Shown: piece by piece, positions 1 to 8,938 of the stretch
Layout: each line of letters begins with the position of its first letter
Numbering within the stretch: the first letter of the stretch is position 1
Notes under the pieces: generated by a model
What the model was told of the DNA's origin: nothing
Database searches by the model: none
What the model saw: the letters and a program-made list of their open reading frames with translations, nothing else
Position numbers and translations under genes: made by a program
Assembly (NCBI RefSeq): GCF_902459615.1
Contig: NZ_CABPSA010000001.1
Location: 992,001 to 1,056,000, forward strand
Length of the DNA stretch: 64,000 bases
Source of the DNA: Pandoraea commovens
Lineage (GTDB): Bacteria > Pseudomonadota > Gammaproteobacteria > Burkholderiales > Burkholderiaceae
Reading direction: 5' to 3'

Positions 1-8
1 TGAACGTC

Positions 9-428
9 TCAGCCCTCGGTGACCAACGTACGCACGGCCTCAGGTAGCGGCACCGACTTCTCAGCCTGATAGTTCACCCAGACGATTTTCGCGCCGCCTT
101 CGGCCACGAGAATGTCCGGCGTATCGGCGCGTCGCAGTTCGAAGCGCGTGTCGATGCTGCTGCGTCCCGGTGCGCCGATAAACATGCGGCAATCGATATC
201 GCCGGGATAGCGCAATTGACGCAGGAACGTCATGTTGGCATTGACGATGACGGGGCCCTCGCCCGTATCGCGCTCTTCCGACGCGATGTCCAGCGTTTCC
301 AGCCACGAAATACGCACCTGCTCCATGTAACGAAAGTACACGGTGTTATTGACATGCCCGAAGGCGTCCATATCGCCCCAGCGAATGGGCATGCTCATAC
401 GAAAGACTTCTTTGTACTCTGACGACAC
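9..428 (-). CDS. Acyl-CoA thioesterase, hotdog (4HBT) family
   Basis: Predicted cytoplasmic thioesterase hydrolysing acyl-CoA thioesters. The signature DMDAFGHVNNTVYFRYME lies near residues 19–36, with Asp21 the likely catalytic acid of the 4-hydroxybenzoyl-CoA thioesterase-like fold. I chose the GTG start at 428 (139 aa) because GGGGAA lies about 8 bases upstream; ATG starts at 398 and 482 are possible, but 482 adds an atypical N-terminus and 398 trims the fold. Substrate is not predictable. It lies alone on this strand, ahead of the TRAP binding protein gene. Confidence 0.8.
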   Translation of the reverse strand: MSSEYKEVFRMSMPIRWGDMDAFGHVNNTVYFRYMEQVRISWLETLDIASEERDTGEGPVIVNANMTFLRQLRYPGDIDCRMFIGAPGRSSIDTRFELRRADTPDILVAEGGAKIVWVNYQAEKSVPLPEAVRTLVTEG

Positions 429-651
429 TGCAATTCCCCATGATGAAAATCGACGCCCTGCCTTGAACTGACAGGGCGTCATGGAGATGAAGTGTAGCGC
501 TTCGGCTGGTGTGGCGCGCGTCAGACTGCCGAGATTCGCCTCGACGAGCCGTCATTTAGGAGTGGCGAGAGGGCCGTGTATCGGAAGTTTCCGAAGCGTC
601 CAAAGTACCCGAAGCACCTCGCCACCCCCGGCAATGCGACGGACCCGCGTC

Positions 652-1716
652 TTACTTGCGAGTCCCGAGGGACGGCGACTTGCTGCTGATCGACTCATCC
701 CTGACGGCCGCTTCGGCCTTTTCGACCAGATCGCGCCCGACAAGCGCCTTCCACTTCACGTAGACCGGCCGCGTCGCATCGACAAAGCGCTGGCGCTGCT
801 CAGGGGTCAGTCGTGTGACCTTCACCCCGCGGGACTCCAGGCTTTCCCACATCCCCTGCCCACTGCTGAGCAGATCCTCACGGGCCAGCGTGACTTCGAA
901 GCGAGCCGCCTCCACCGCAGCGTCGCGCACGATGTCGCGATCCTGCGGTGACCAGCTATCCCAGACCTGGCGATTGACGACGAAGACGATGGGGTCGGCC
1001 ACGTAGTCCCATACCGTCAGGTAGCGCTGCCCGACGGTATCGAGCCGCGTATTGTTGAATATCGTGACCGGATTTTCCTGGCCGTCGATCTTGCGGGCTC
1101 GCAACGCGCGAATGGCCTCGCCCCACGTCATCTGAGTGGGCACCGCGCCGAGCGCTGTGAAGATATCGTTGAACAAGAGCGAGCCGACAACGCGAAAGCG
1201 CAGCCCTCTCATGTCTTCCGGCGAGCGAATCGCGCGACGCGAATTGGTCACCTGGCGAAAACCGTTCTCCCCCCACGCCAGCGGCACGACCCCCTGCTCC
1301 TCCACACGACGGAAGAGTTCACGGCCGACCTCACCCTGTGTGAGCGCATCGAGCGAGCGATACCCGCGCAGCAGGAATGGCAGCGAGAAAACGTTGAATT
1401 CGGGAATCGCCGACGACCAGTTGATCGTCGAACCGACAGCCATGTCGATGACGCCCTGACGCAGCGCCGTGAATTCGCGCGTCTGATCTCCGCCCATGAG
1501 CGTGGCGTTGGGGTGGAGCCGGATGTTGATGCGCCCTTGCGTGCGCTCACGCACCATGTCCGCCCAGAGCTGCGTGCCCTTGCCCCACGGTGTGCCGCCA
1601 TCGGGCACGATCGACAGCGTGTATTCGGCCTTGTAAGGTTGCGCGGCCACTGGCAGCGCGATTGCGGCGAGGGCAAGCGCGACTCCGACGAGCCCCCGCC
1701 AGCCTTGATTACGCAT
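652..1716 (-). CDS. TRAP transporter solute-binding protein, DctP family
   Basis: 354 aa with an N-terminal signal peptide (hydrophobic residues about 8–23, cleavage near VAA), so periplasmic. The body fits DctP-type extracytoplasmic receptors, which bind organic acids and pass them to a DctQ/DctM membrane pair: an early TPWGKG segment, a GADQT-like stretch (GGDQTREF) and the central RFRVVGS region containing the conserved arginine that normally clamps the substrate carboxylate. GAGGA five bases before the ATG supports the start. No dctQ or dctM gene is nearby, so it is an orphan here; the ligand is unknown. Confidence 0.85.
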   Translation of the reverse strand: MRNQGWRGLVGVALALAAIALPVAAQPYKAEYTLSIVPDGGTPWGKGTQLWADMVRERTQGRINIRLHPNATLMGGDQTREFTALRQGVIDMAVGSTINWSSAIPEFNVFSLPFLLRGYRSLDALTQGEVGRELFRRVEEQGVVPLAWGENGFRQVTNSRRAIRSPEDMRGLRFRVVGSLLFNDIFTALGAVPTQMTWGEAIRALRARKIDGQENPVTIFNNTRLDTVGQRYLTVWDYVADPIVFVVNRQVWDSWSPQDRDIVRDAAVEAARFEVTLAREDLLSSGQGMWESLESRGVKVTRLTPEQRQRFVDATRPVYVKWKALVGRDLVEKAEAAVRDESISSKSPSLGTRK

Positions 1717-1943
1717 GTTGTCCTCGAGATGATTCGGGATCCGACGTCAACACGACGCCCTTCGTGATCCGCTGCGCGTCCATGAACGTCAATAAGCGTT
1801 CTGGAGTGCCGGGAAATTATGCGCCCGTCGTCACTGCGCTGACTGCCTCGGACAATCCCCGATTGCCGCATTGCAGCGAGCCTGCGCAATCGGCCGACCG
1901 CCTGCGATGGCCTTGCCAGGCGGCCATCGGACGGCCGTCGCGC

Positions 1944-2720
1944 TTAGCCTACCGCCAGACCATCGTCGATGGTCATGATCGAGCCGTTAATGAAACGGGA
2001 ATCGTCTGAGGCCAGAAGCAGAATCAACCCATCAAGGTCGCCGGGCTCGCCAACGCGCTGGCGCGGCAACATCTGGATCAGCTTGCGGCCGGCTTCGGTC
2101 TGCCAATGATCGTGGTTGATTTCCGTATCGATATATCCCGGACAGAGCGCATTCACATTGATGTTGTAGCGTCCCCATTCGAGCGCCATCGAACGGGTCA
2201 TATGAATCACGGCGGCCTTGCTCATGCAATAGACACCGAGCATGGAAATCGCCCGTTGCCCGGCGACCGAGGCCACATTGATGATCCGGTGTTGCCGTTG
2301 CGGGTCGCCCTTGCTGCGACGGATCATGCGCTTGGCCACTTCCTGCGCCACGAAAAACGCACCGCGCGTGTTCGTATCGACGACGTAATCGAAATCTTGC
2401 GGCGTCACATCGACCAGCTTTTGCTGGGTCGACACCCCTGAGTTGTTAATCAGAATGTCGATAGCACCCGCTTCGGTCTCGGCATGCGCGACCCCGGCAC
2501 GAATACTGTCGTAGTCGGTGACGTCGAGCGGCACAACGTGCGCGGCGCCGCCCTGAGACTCGATTTCCGCCCGCAATTCCTTGAGTCGCTCCACGCGACG
2601 GCTGGCCAGCACAACCTTCGCCCCCGCCTGCGCGAGCACTTTGGCGAACTGCATGCCAAGCCCGCTCGACGCCCCCGTGACCATTGCGACTTTGCCTTCC
2701 AGATTCAGCGAACGCCCCAT
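1944..2720 (-). CDS. SDR family NAD(P)-dependent oxidoreductase
   Basis: 258-aa classical short-chain dehydrogenase. Visible are the cofactor motif TGASSGLG (15–22), INNSG near 91–95 (usual NNAG with Ser for Ala), Asn117, Ser151 and the YxxxK pair Tyr164/Lys168, then PGYIDTEI after the active site. The ATG at 2720 follows GGGAGAAG at good spacing; an upstream in-frame ATG at 2768 is unlikely. FabG-like or acetoacetyl-CoA reductase-like activity is possible, but the substrate cannot be read from sequence. Divergent from the ETF-ubiquinone oxidoreductase gene. Confidence 0.88.
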   Translation of the reverse strand: MGRSLNLEGKVAMVTGASSGLGMQFAKVLAQAGAKVVLASRRVERLKELRAEIESQGGAAHVVPLDVTDYDSIRAGVAHAETEAGAIDILINNSGVSTQQKLVDVTPQDFDYVVDTNTRGAFFVAQEVAKRMIRRSKGDPQRQHRIINVASVAGQRAISMLGVYCMSKAAVIHMTRSMALEWGRYNINVNALCPGYIDTEINHDHWQTEAGRKLIQMLPRQRVGEPGDLDGLILLLASDDSRFINGSIMTIDDGLAVG

Positions 2721-2898
2721 CGTCTTCTCCCTCGTGCCTCGACACCCGTTGAGCAACGGCGTCGCCAACCGGCTCGCCGCTAGAGCTTCCTACCTACCAA
2801 ATCGAACGACCGTACTATTAATATGCGGTTGCGAGGTGTTCCCCATTCCCGGAAAATGGCCGCACCCACGAATTCTAACGTTTATAACAGGAGCATCA

Positions 2899-4569
2899 AT
2901 GGATCCCAAGCTGCTTGAGCAGTACGGCCCGAGGGAGTCGATGGAGTATGACGTCGTCATTGTTGGCGGCGGTCCGGCCGGCCTGTCCACGGCTATCCGT
3001 TTGAAGCAACGCGCACAGGAAGCGGGCAAGGAAATTTCCGTCTGCGTCCTGGAAAAAGGCTCGGAAATCGGGGCCCACATCCTGTCCGGCGCGGTCATGG
3101 ATCCGCAAGCCCTGACCGAGCTCATCCCCAACTGGAAGGAACTCGGCGCACCGCTCGACACCCCCGTCGTCGAAGACCGCTTTCTGTTCCTGAGCGAAAC
3201 CGGCGCAACCTCCACGCCTTCATGGCTGCTGCCTGCCTGCTTCCAGAATCACGGAAATTACGTCATCAGCCTGGGCAATGTCGTGCGCTGGCTCGGTCAG
3301 CAGGCCGAAGCGCTGGGCGTCGAGATCTTCCCGGGCTTTCCTGCCGCCGAAGTGCTTTATGACGAAAACGGCGCGGTCATGGGCGTGGCGACCGGCAATA
3401 TGGGTGTCGGCAAGGACGGCGAGCCGACCGAGAACTTCCAGCTCGGCATGGAGCTGCACGCCAAGTACACAATCTTCTCGGAAGGTGCGCGCGGCAGTCT
3501 CGGCCGCCAACTGATGCGCAAATTCAACCTCGACGAGGGGCGCGACCCTCAGGCGTACGGTCTGGGCATCAAGGAATTGTGGGAAATCGATCCGTCCAAG
3601 CATAAGGAAGGCCTGGTGATTCACACGGCGGGCTGGCCGCTCAATTCGAGCACCTACGGCGGCTCGTTCCTCTACCATCTGCCGAACAATCAGGTGGCCG
3701 TCGGCTTCATCGTCGGGCTGGACTACAGCAATCCGTATCTGTCGCCGTTCGAAGAGTTCCAACGCTACAAGACGCATCCGTCGATTCGTCACTTCCTCGA
3801 AGGCGGCAAGCGCATTTCGTACGGAGCTCGCGCCATCACGGCAGGTGGATTGCTCGCGCTGCCGAAACTGGTGTTCAAGGGCGGTGCGTTGGTCGGTTGC
3901 GAAGCCGGCTTCCTCAACGTCAGCCGCATCAAGGGCAGTCACGCCGCGATCAAGAGCGGCATGATGGCCGCCGATGCTGCGTTCGATGCCGTCACAGCAG
4001 ATCGCCAGCGCGATGAGCTGACGGCCTACCCGGCTGCGTTCGAGCAATCGTGGTTGCACGAGGAACTGAACAAGGCGCGCAACTTCAAGCAGTGGTTCAA
4101 GAAGGGGTTGACGGTCGCGACGCTCATGACCGGCATCGAGCAAAAGCTGCTCGGCGGCAAAATGCCCTGGACGATTCATCGCAAGAAGGCCGACCACGAA
4201 TGCCTGCTGCCGGCCGCGCAATGCCAGCCGATCGTCTACCCGAAGCCGGACGGCAAGCTCACGTTCGACCGCCTGTCGTCGGTGTTCATCTCGAACACCA
4301 ATCACGAAGAGAACCAGCCTGCTCACCTGACGCTCAAAGACGCAAGCGTGCCGGTCGGTATCAATCTGAATGAATACGCCGGACCGGAACAACGCTACTG
4401 CCCGGCCGGTGTGTATGAGTTCGTGAAGAACGACGACGATTCCGAGCGTTTGCAGATCAACGCCCAGAACTGCGTGCACTGCAAAACGTGCGACATCAAG
4501 GACCCCACGCAGAACATCGTGTGGGTCACGCCGGAAGGCGGTGGTGGTCCGAACTACCCGAATATGTGA
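2899..4569 (+). CDS. Electron transfer flavoprotein-ubiquinone oxidoreductase
   Basis: 556 aa, the normal ETF-QO length. It passes electrons from reduced ETF (fatty and amino acid acyl-CoA dehydrogenases) to ubiquinone at the inner membrane, using FAD and one 4Fe-4S cluster (EC 1.5.5.1). The FAD Rossmann motif GGGPAG is at 23–28. The C-terminal ferredoxin-like domain carries Cys501 and the trio Cys525, Cys528, Cys531 (CVHCKTC) followed by the family's typical DPTQNIVW and GGGGPNYP ending. Start: AACAGGAG lies just before the ATG at 2899; an open frame extends further upstream but without family similarity. A terminator follows directly. Confidence 0.96.
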   Translation: MDPKLLEQYGPRESMEYDVVIVGGGPAGLSTAIRLKQRAQEAGKEISVCVLEKGSEIGAHILSGAVMDPQALTELIPNWKELGAPLDTPVVEDRFLFLSETGATSTPSWLLPACFQNHGNYVISLGNVVRWLGQQAEALGVEIFPGFPAAEVLYDENGAVMGVATGNMGVGKDGEPTENFQLGMELHAKYTIFSEGARGSLGRQLMRKFNLDEGRDPQAYGLGIKELWEIDPSKHKEGLVIHTAGWPLNSSTYGGSFLYHLPNNQVAVGFIVGLDYSNPYLSPFEEFQRYKTHPSIRHFLEGGKRISYGARAITAGGLLALPKLVFKGGALVGCEAGFLNVSRIKGSHAAIKSGMMAADAAFDAVTADRQRDELTAYPAAFEQSWLHEELNKARNFKQWFKKGLTVATLMTGIEQKLLGGKMPWTIHRKKADHECLLPAAQCQPIVYPKPDGKLTFDRLSSVFISNTNHEENQPAHLTLKDASVPVGINLNEYAGPEQRYCPAGVYEFVKNDDDSERLQINAQNCVHCKTCDIKDPTQNIVWVTPEGGGGPNYPNM

Positions 4570-4579
4570 TGTTGTATTG

Positions 4580-4605
4580 CCGCCGGTTCGCCCGGCGGTT
4601 TTTAT
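4580..4605 (+). terminator. Rho-independent terminator of the ETF-QO gene
   Basis: CCGCCGG (4580–4586) pairs with CCGGCGG (4592–4598) across a 5-base loop and is followed by a T-rich run. It lies 10 bases after the ETF-QO stop. Confidence 0.85.
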
Positions 4606-4623
4606 TTGCACACAGGAGGCATG

Positions 4624-4938
4624 ATGTCGAGAATTTCCGTATGGATGTCGGGCGCGATGTTGGCAAGCGCCCTCGCACTGACCGGCGGCGCCGTCCAGGC
4701 CAAGACGGTCAGCTACCTGTGCGACAACCAGCACGTCGCCGTGCTCGTCTACGACGATCACAACCTCGGAGGCGACGTCACGTTGTACTGGATGGGCAAA
4801 CGCGAGGTCCTCAAGCCGACGCGCGCCGCGAGTGGGGAAAAGCACGTCGGACGCACACTCATCTGGTGGAGCAAGGGTCCCGAAGGCACGCTGTACACCG
4901 CCAAGGGCGAGCAGCCCATCACGCAATGTCGCGAGTGA
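4624..4938 (+). CDS. MliC-like lysozyme inhibitor domain protein
   Basis: About 104 aa with a signal peptide ending near AVQA, so exported. The mature part (YLCDNQ, a central SGEKHVGRTLIWWSKGPEG stretch and a Cys four residues from the end) resembles the MliC/PliC fold, which inhibits C-type lysozyme and has a disulfide joining the first strand to the C-terminus. No lipobox cysteine is seen, so it would be the periplasmic rather than the lipoprotein form. AGGAGG at 4614–4619 favours ATG 4624 over 4621. Function is inferred from family resemblance. Confidence 0.75.
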   Translation: MSRISVWMSGAMLASALALTGGAVQAKTVSYLCDNQHVAVLVYDDHNLGGDVTLYWMGKREVLKPTRAASGEKHVGRTLIWWSKGPEGTLYTAKGEQPITQCRE

Positions 4939-4971
4939 TCGTGCCAACGGAAAGATGAGGCCGCAGATGTG

Positions 4972-5004
4972 AAAAACGCCAGACCCATCGTCTGGCGTTT
5001 TTTT
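4972..5004. terminator. Bidirectional terminator between mliC-like gene and aroC
   Basis: AAAAACGCCAGA and TCTGGCGTTTTT form a 12-bp perfect stem with a 7-base loop, with A and T runs on the two sides, so it can end transcription from both convergent genes. Confidence 0.9.
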
Positions 5005-5052
5005 GGGGGTTCAGCATGTCGGCTCGCGCCGCGTTACTTCGCCCTACTCCGC

Positions 5053-6156
5053 TCACTCCGGTGCGCGCGCCGGGATGATTGGCGTGTTCACGTGGACATC
5101 GCCGCACTGCGCACGATGACGCAGCGCATGGTCGATCAACACGAGCGCCAGCAACGCTTCGGCAATCGGCGTCGCGCGAATGCCAACGCAGGGATCGTGA
5201 CGGCCAAACGTCTCCACCGTTGACGGTTGTCCATTGACGTCGATCGACTGGCGCGGCGTGCGAATGCTCGACGTCGGCTTGATGGCAATCGAGACGTCGA
5301 TGTCCTGCCCCGTCGAAATGCCGCCCAGAATCCCACCTGCGTTGTTGCCGACAAAGCCTTCCGGCGTCAGTTCGTCGCCGTGCTCGGACCCCTTCTGCGT
5401 CACACTGCGGAACCCCGCACCGATCTCGACGCCCTTGACAGCATTCAACCCCATCATGGCGTGAGCGATATCGGCATCCAGGCGATCGAACAGTGGCTCC
5501 CCGAGACCGACCGGCACGCCCGTCGCGATCACACGCAACTTCGCGCCGACCGAATCCCCGGCCTTACGCAGATCGTCCATGTACGCTTCCAGCTGCGGGA
5601 CGACCTCTGCGTTTGCTGCGAAAAACGGATTCTGGGGCACTTGGGACCAATCGGTCTGCGGAATTTCGATATCGCCGAGCTGCGTCATACAGCCGCGCAC
5701 CTGCACGCCAAAGCGCTCCGCCAGCCACTTCTTCGCCACAGCCCCCGCCGCCACGACCGGCGCCGTCAAACGCGCCGACGAACGTCCGCCGCCGCGATAG
5801 TCGCGCACGCCGTATTTCTGCAAATAGGTGTAATCGGCGTGCCCGGGACGGAACGTCTGCACGATGTTGCCGTAATCCTTGCTGCGCTGATCGGTGTTGC
5901 GGATGAGCAAGGCGATGGGGGTGCCCGTCGTCACACCCTCGAATACGCCCGAGAGAATCTCGACGGCATCCGGCTCGTTACGCTGCGTCACGTGACGCGA
6001 CGTACCCGGACGGCGACGATCCAGTTCCACCTGAATGTCGGCTTCCGTCAGCGCCATTCCCGGCGGACATCCATCGATCACACAGCCGATGGCCGGGCCA
6101 TGCGATTCGCCGAAAGTGGTAACGGTAAACAGGGTTCCAAGCGTATTGCCAGACAT
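5053..6156 (-). CDS. aroC: Chorismate synthase
   Basis: 367 aa. Converts 5-enolpyruvylshikimate-3-phosphate to chorismate, the last common step of aromatic amino acid and folate synthesis (EC 4.2.3.5), using reduced FMN. Diagnostic segments are the N-terminal [32 protein letters not shown], the [11 protein letters not shown] loop and the C-terminal [14 protein letters not shown]. Length fits the bacterial family (about 360). It is the last gene of a leftward run CBS protein–MFS/acyltransferase–aroC, 36 bases behind the fusion gene, and ends at the bidirectional terminator. Confidence 0.98.
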   Translation of the reverse strand: MSGNTLGTLFTVTTFGESHGPAIGCVIDGCPPGMALTEADIQVELDRRRPGTSRHVTQRNEPDAVEILSGVFEGVTTGTPIALLIRNTDQRSKDYGNIVQTFRPGHADYTYLQKYGVRDYRGGGRSSARLTAPVVAAGAVAKKWLAERFGVQVRGCMTQLGDIEIPQTDWSQVPQNPFFAANAEVVPQLEAYMDDLRKAGDSVGAKLRVIATGVPVGLGEPLFDRLDADIAHAMMGLNAVKGVEIGAGFRSVTQKGSEHGDELTPEGFVGNNAGGILGGISTGQDIDVSIAIKPTSSIRTPRQSIDVNGQPSTVETFGRHDPCVGIRATPIAEALLALVLIDHALRHRAQCGDVHVNTPIIPARAPE

Positions 6157-6192
6157 ACGGGGATCAGATTGGGGTGTGACGGGAATTGTCTA

Positions 6193-8112
6193 TTATACCG
6201 GCCAGGGGCCGCGAAGCTTGAGTACCTTGTCGCGCAACGATTCGGGCGTCGCCTGCGCCGGTGCGACCGGCTCGCCGACCACCAGTTCCAACCGGTTCAG
6301 AATGCCCCGCTTGAACGGACGCGTCATCGCTGCCCCGCCGTGCCGCGAAAAGAAACTTCCCCAGAGTCCGCGCAGCGCCATCGGCACCACCGGCACAGGC
6401 GAGCGCTCGATGATGCGTTGCACGCCCTGCCGAAACACTTGCAGGTCGCCCGACGCCGTGAGCTTGCCCTCCGGGAAGATGCAAACCACATCCCCCGCGT
6501 CGAGCGCCTTGGCAATCTGCGCGTAGGCGCGCTCCAGACCCGCCGCATCTTCGTGCGCCGGCGCAATCGGAATGGCGCCCACGGTGCGGAAGAACCAGGA
6601 CAGCACGGGAATTTTGAAAATTCGATGATCCATCACGAAACGCACCGGGCGACGGATCGACGCGCCGATCACCACGGCATCGGCAAAGCTCACGTGATTG
6701 CACACCAGCACGCAAGGCCCCTCGTCCGGAATCTGATCCGCCCCTTTCACCTCGATCCGATAGATGGTGTGAAGCATTAACCACATCACGAAACGAATCA
6801 GGAACTCGGGTAGCAAGGAGTAGAGATAGACGGCGACGAGCGCGTTAAGAATGCCGGTGACGAGATATAACTGATCGATGGTCAGCCCGGCTTTCGTGAG
6901 CATCATGGCCATCACCGCAGACACGACCATGAACAGCGCGTTGAGAATGTTGTTCGCGGCAATGATGCGCGCGCGATGCGACGGCGCACTCCGGCTCTGA
7001 ATGAGGGCATACAACGGGACGCTGTAGAAGCCACCGAACATCGCCAGCAGGAACAGATCGGCCAGGATGCGCCAATGTGCGGGTTGCGAAACGAACTGTC
7101 CGACCGTCTGCAACGCCCCGCCGGGCGCGCCGCCCCGACTCGCGAAGTACAAATCGACAGCGAATACCGTCATGCCGATCGACCCGAACGGCACCAACCC
7201 GATTTCCACCTTGCCTCCCGAGAGCCGCTCACAGAGCAGCGACCCCATGCCGATGCCGACGGAGAACATCGCCAGCAGCAATGTCACGACGTCGGGGTTC
7301 GCCCCCAGCACGTCGCGCGAGAAATTGAAGAACGATGCGAGGAAAGTGGCCCCAAGAAACCACAACCACGAAATACCGAGCAGGCTCTGAAACACGGCGC
7401 GATCCTTGCGCGCGATGCTCAGATTTCGCCACGTCTCAGTGAACGGATTCCAGTTGATGCGCAGGTCCGGCTGTGCAGCAGGTGTTTGCGGCACCCAGGT
7501 GGAGACCAGACGCCCCAGCATCGCGAGACCGATACACACGCCGCCGATCCACGGCAGTGCCCCTGCGCCCGCGCCCGCCAACTCGCCGCCGATAATCGTG
7601 CCGACAAGAATCGCCACGAACGTGCCCATTTCGACGAGCCCATTGCCCCCCACCAACTCATGATTGGCGAGGTGCTGCGGGAGATAGGCGTACTTCACCG
7701 GCCCGAACAGCGTCGAGTGCAAACCCATCAGGAACGTGCAGATATACAGCAACGGCGCGCTCGTCCAGACGAACCCGGCGGCGCCCACGACCATGATGGC
7801 GATCTCCAGCGTCTTGACGAAGCGGATCAGCCGGGCCTTGTCCCACTTGTCGGCAATCTGCCCGCTGGTCGCGGAGAACAGGAGAAACGGCGCGATGAAA
7901 ATGGCCGATATCAGGAACGCCGCGGTCTTGCCATCGACGTCCTGAAAAAGCGATGCGTGATACGTGACGAGCGACGTGAACGCGATCTTGAACACGTTGT
8001 CGTTCATCGCGCCGAGGAACTGCGTCCAGAAGAACGGCGCGAAACGGCGTTCCTTCAGCAGTCGTGATTGGTGGCCGTCGCCGCGAGCCTCGCGCTGACT
8101 GGCCTCACTCAC
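6193..8112 (-). CDS. MFS transporter fused to 1-acyl-glycerophosphate acyltransferase (LplT–PlsC type)
   Basis: 639 aa. Residues about 20–420 form a 12-helix major facilitator domain that opens with an FxxFFWTQFLGAMNDNVFK segment typical of LplT, the lysophospholipid flippase. The C-terminal part is a PlsC-type acyltransferase with NHVSFAD (472–478, the HX4D catalytic motif) and FPEG (546–549). Together they suggest import and re-acylation of lysophospholipids at the inner membrane. E. coli uses separate LplT and Aas; here the AMP-dependent acyl-ACP synthetase domain of Aas is absent, so the acyl donor would have to come ready-made. Overlaps the upstream CBS gene by 4 bases, so probably translationally coupled. 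Confidence 0.85.
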   Translation of the reverse strand: MSEASQREARGDGHQSRLLKERRFAPFFWTQFLGAMNDNVFKIAFTSLVTYHASLFQDVDGKTAAFLISAIFIAPFLLFSATSGQIADKWDKARLIRFVKTLEIAIMVVGAAGFVWTSAPLLYICTFLMGLHSTLFGPVKYAYLPQHLANHELVGGNGLVEMGTFVAILVGTIIGGELAGAGAGALPWIGGVCIGLAMLGRLVSTWVPQTPAAQPDLRINWNPFTETWRNLSIARKDRAVFQSLLGISWLWFLGATFLASFFNFSRDVLGANPDVVTLLLAMFSVGIGMGSLLCERLSGGKVEIGLVPFGSIGMTVFAVDLYFASRGGAPGGALQTVGQFVSQPAHWRILADLFLLAMFGGFYSVPLYALIQSRSAPSHRARIIAANNILNALFMVVSAVMAMMLTKAGLTIDQLYLVTGILNALVAVYLYSLLPEFLIRFVMWLMLHTIYRIEVKGADQIPDEGPCVLVCNHVSFADAVVIGASIRRPVRFVMDHRIFKIPVLSWFFRTVGAIPIAPAHEDAAGLERAYAQIAKALDAGDVVCIFPEGKLTASGDLQVFRQGVQRIIERSPVPVVPMALRGLWGSFFSRHGGAAMTRPFKRGILNRLELVVGEPVAPAQATPESLRDKVLKLRGPWPV

Positions 8113-8564
8113 TTTGCGTTTTCCGCTTCCTCGGCCGGCCAGTCGCGAATGTAGGCCTTGAGCATACGGTTCTCGAAGGATTGCTCCTCGACGACCGCAC
8201 GGGCCACATCGTAGAAGGAAATTACGCCCATGAGCGTGCGGCTTTCCATGACCGGCAGATAGCGGGCGTGGCGCTCGAGCATCATGCGACGCACTTCGTT
8301 GACGTCTGTCTCCGGCGTGCAGGTCAGCGGATGGTCATCCATGATCTTGCGAATCGTGGAGCCGCCGACCGTGCCGCCGTTCTTGCTGATCGTGTTGATG
8401 ATCTCGCGAAACGTGAGCATACCCACAAGATCGCCGTACTCCATTACGACGAGCGAACCGATGTCGTGTTCCGCCATCGTATCGACGGCATCCGCCAGCG
8501 ACGTCTCCGGGGTCACGGTGAAAAGGGTGTTGCCCTTCACTTTCAGGATGTCAGACACACGCAT
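8109..8564 (-). CDS. Tandem CBS domain protein
   Basis: 151 aa made of two CBS domains (about 1–65 and 70–135), the pair forming one Bateman module that usually binds adenosine nucleotides. Typical features are TPETSLADAVDTMAEHDIGS in the first repeat and a GVISFYDVARA end in the second. There is no attached enzyme or channel. The ATG at 8564 is favoured over the GTG at 8573 because GAGGAG sits about 10 bases before it and would touch the GTG. It overlaps the MFS/acyltransferase gene by 4 bases and could sense energy charge for that operon; this role is an inference. Confidence 0.88.
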   Translation of the reverse strand: MRVSDILKVKGNTLFTVTPETSLADAVDTMAEHDIGSLVVMEYGDLVGMLTFREIINTISKNGGTVGGSTIRKIMDDHPLTCTPETDVNEVRRMMLERHARYLPVMESRTLMGVISFYDVARAVVEEQSFENRMLKAYIRDWPAEEAENAK

Positions 8565-8938
8565 GGCACACACTCCTCATTGTGTTGCTCCGGCAATCGT
8601 GGCGGAACGCTGCCGCCGACGTTGCCGGACTCGGCTTGCGAGACGGATGGCCGGCGCGTACGCCCGCTGTCTCCGTGTCAAATAGTGATTAGAACCTGTT
8701 CGGTGGATGCTATCGGAAAGCGTCCCAAAAGGAAAGGCGAAGAACGCCGTCATCGCCGTACCACGCGGGTTTTCAGCCGATTCTGCCCCTCTCTCGGACA
8801 ACACCTTATCCCTGACATGAGACAACACCGCAATTTCCCTGATCACCCCCGTAATGCCCGCCGGAGCGCACGAAGGTGGTGCTAGGATTGCCGTATACGT
8901 AAAGTTCACGTCACACCACCTGCGAGGCCATCCACGAC
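8565..8938. other. Intergenic region between divergent CBS operon and metY
   Basis: 374 bases with no convincing gene; open frames in it lack codon bias and ribosome sites. It must contain divergent promoters for the CBS operon and metY. I looked for a SAM-binding riboswitch in front of metY and recognised none. Confidence 0.5.

Noticed and set aside
3220-4947. 575-codon open frame opposite the ETF-QO gene
   Set aside because: Antisense to a clearly conserved enzyme with intact cofactor motifs; composition Arg/His/Val-rich as in shadows.
8700-8938. SAM riboswitch before metY
   Set aside because: No conserved SAM riboswitch core or matching stem pattern was seen.
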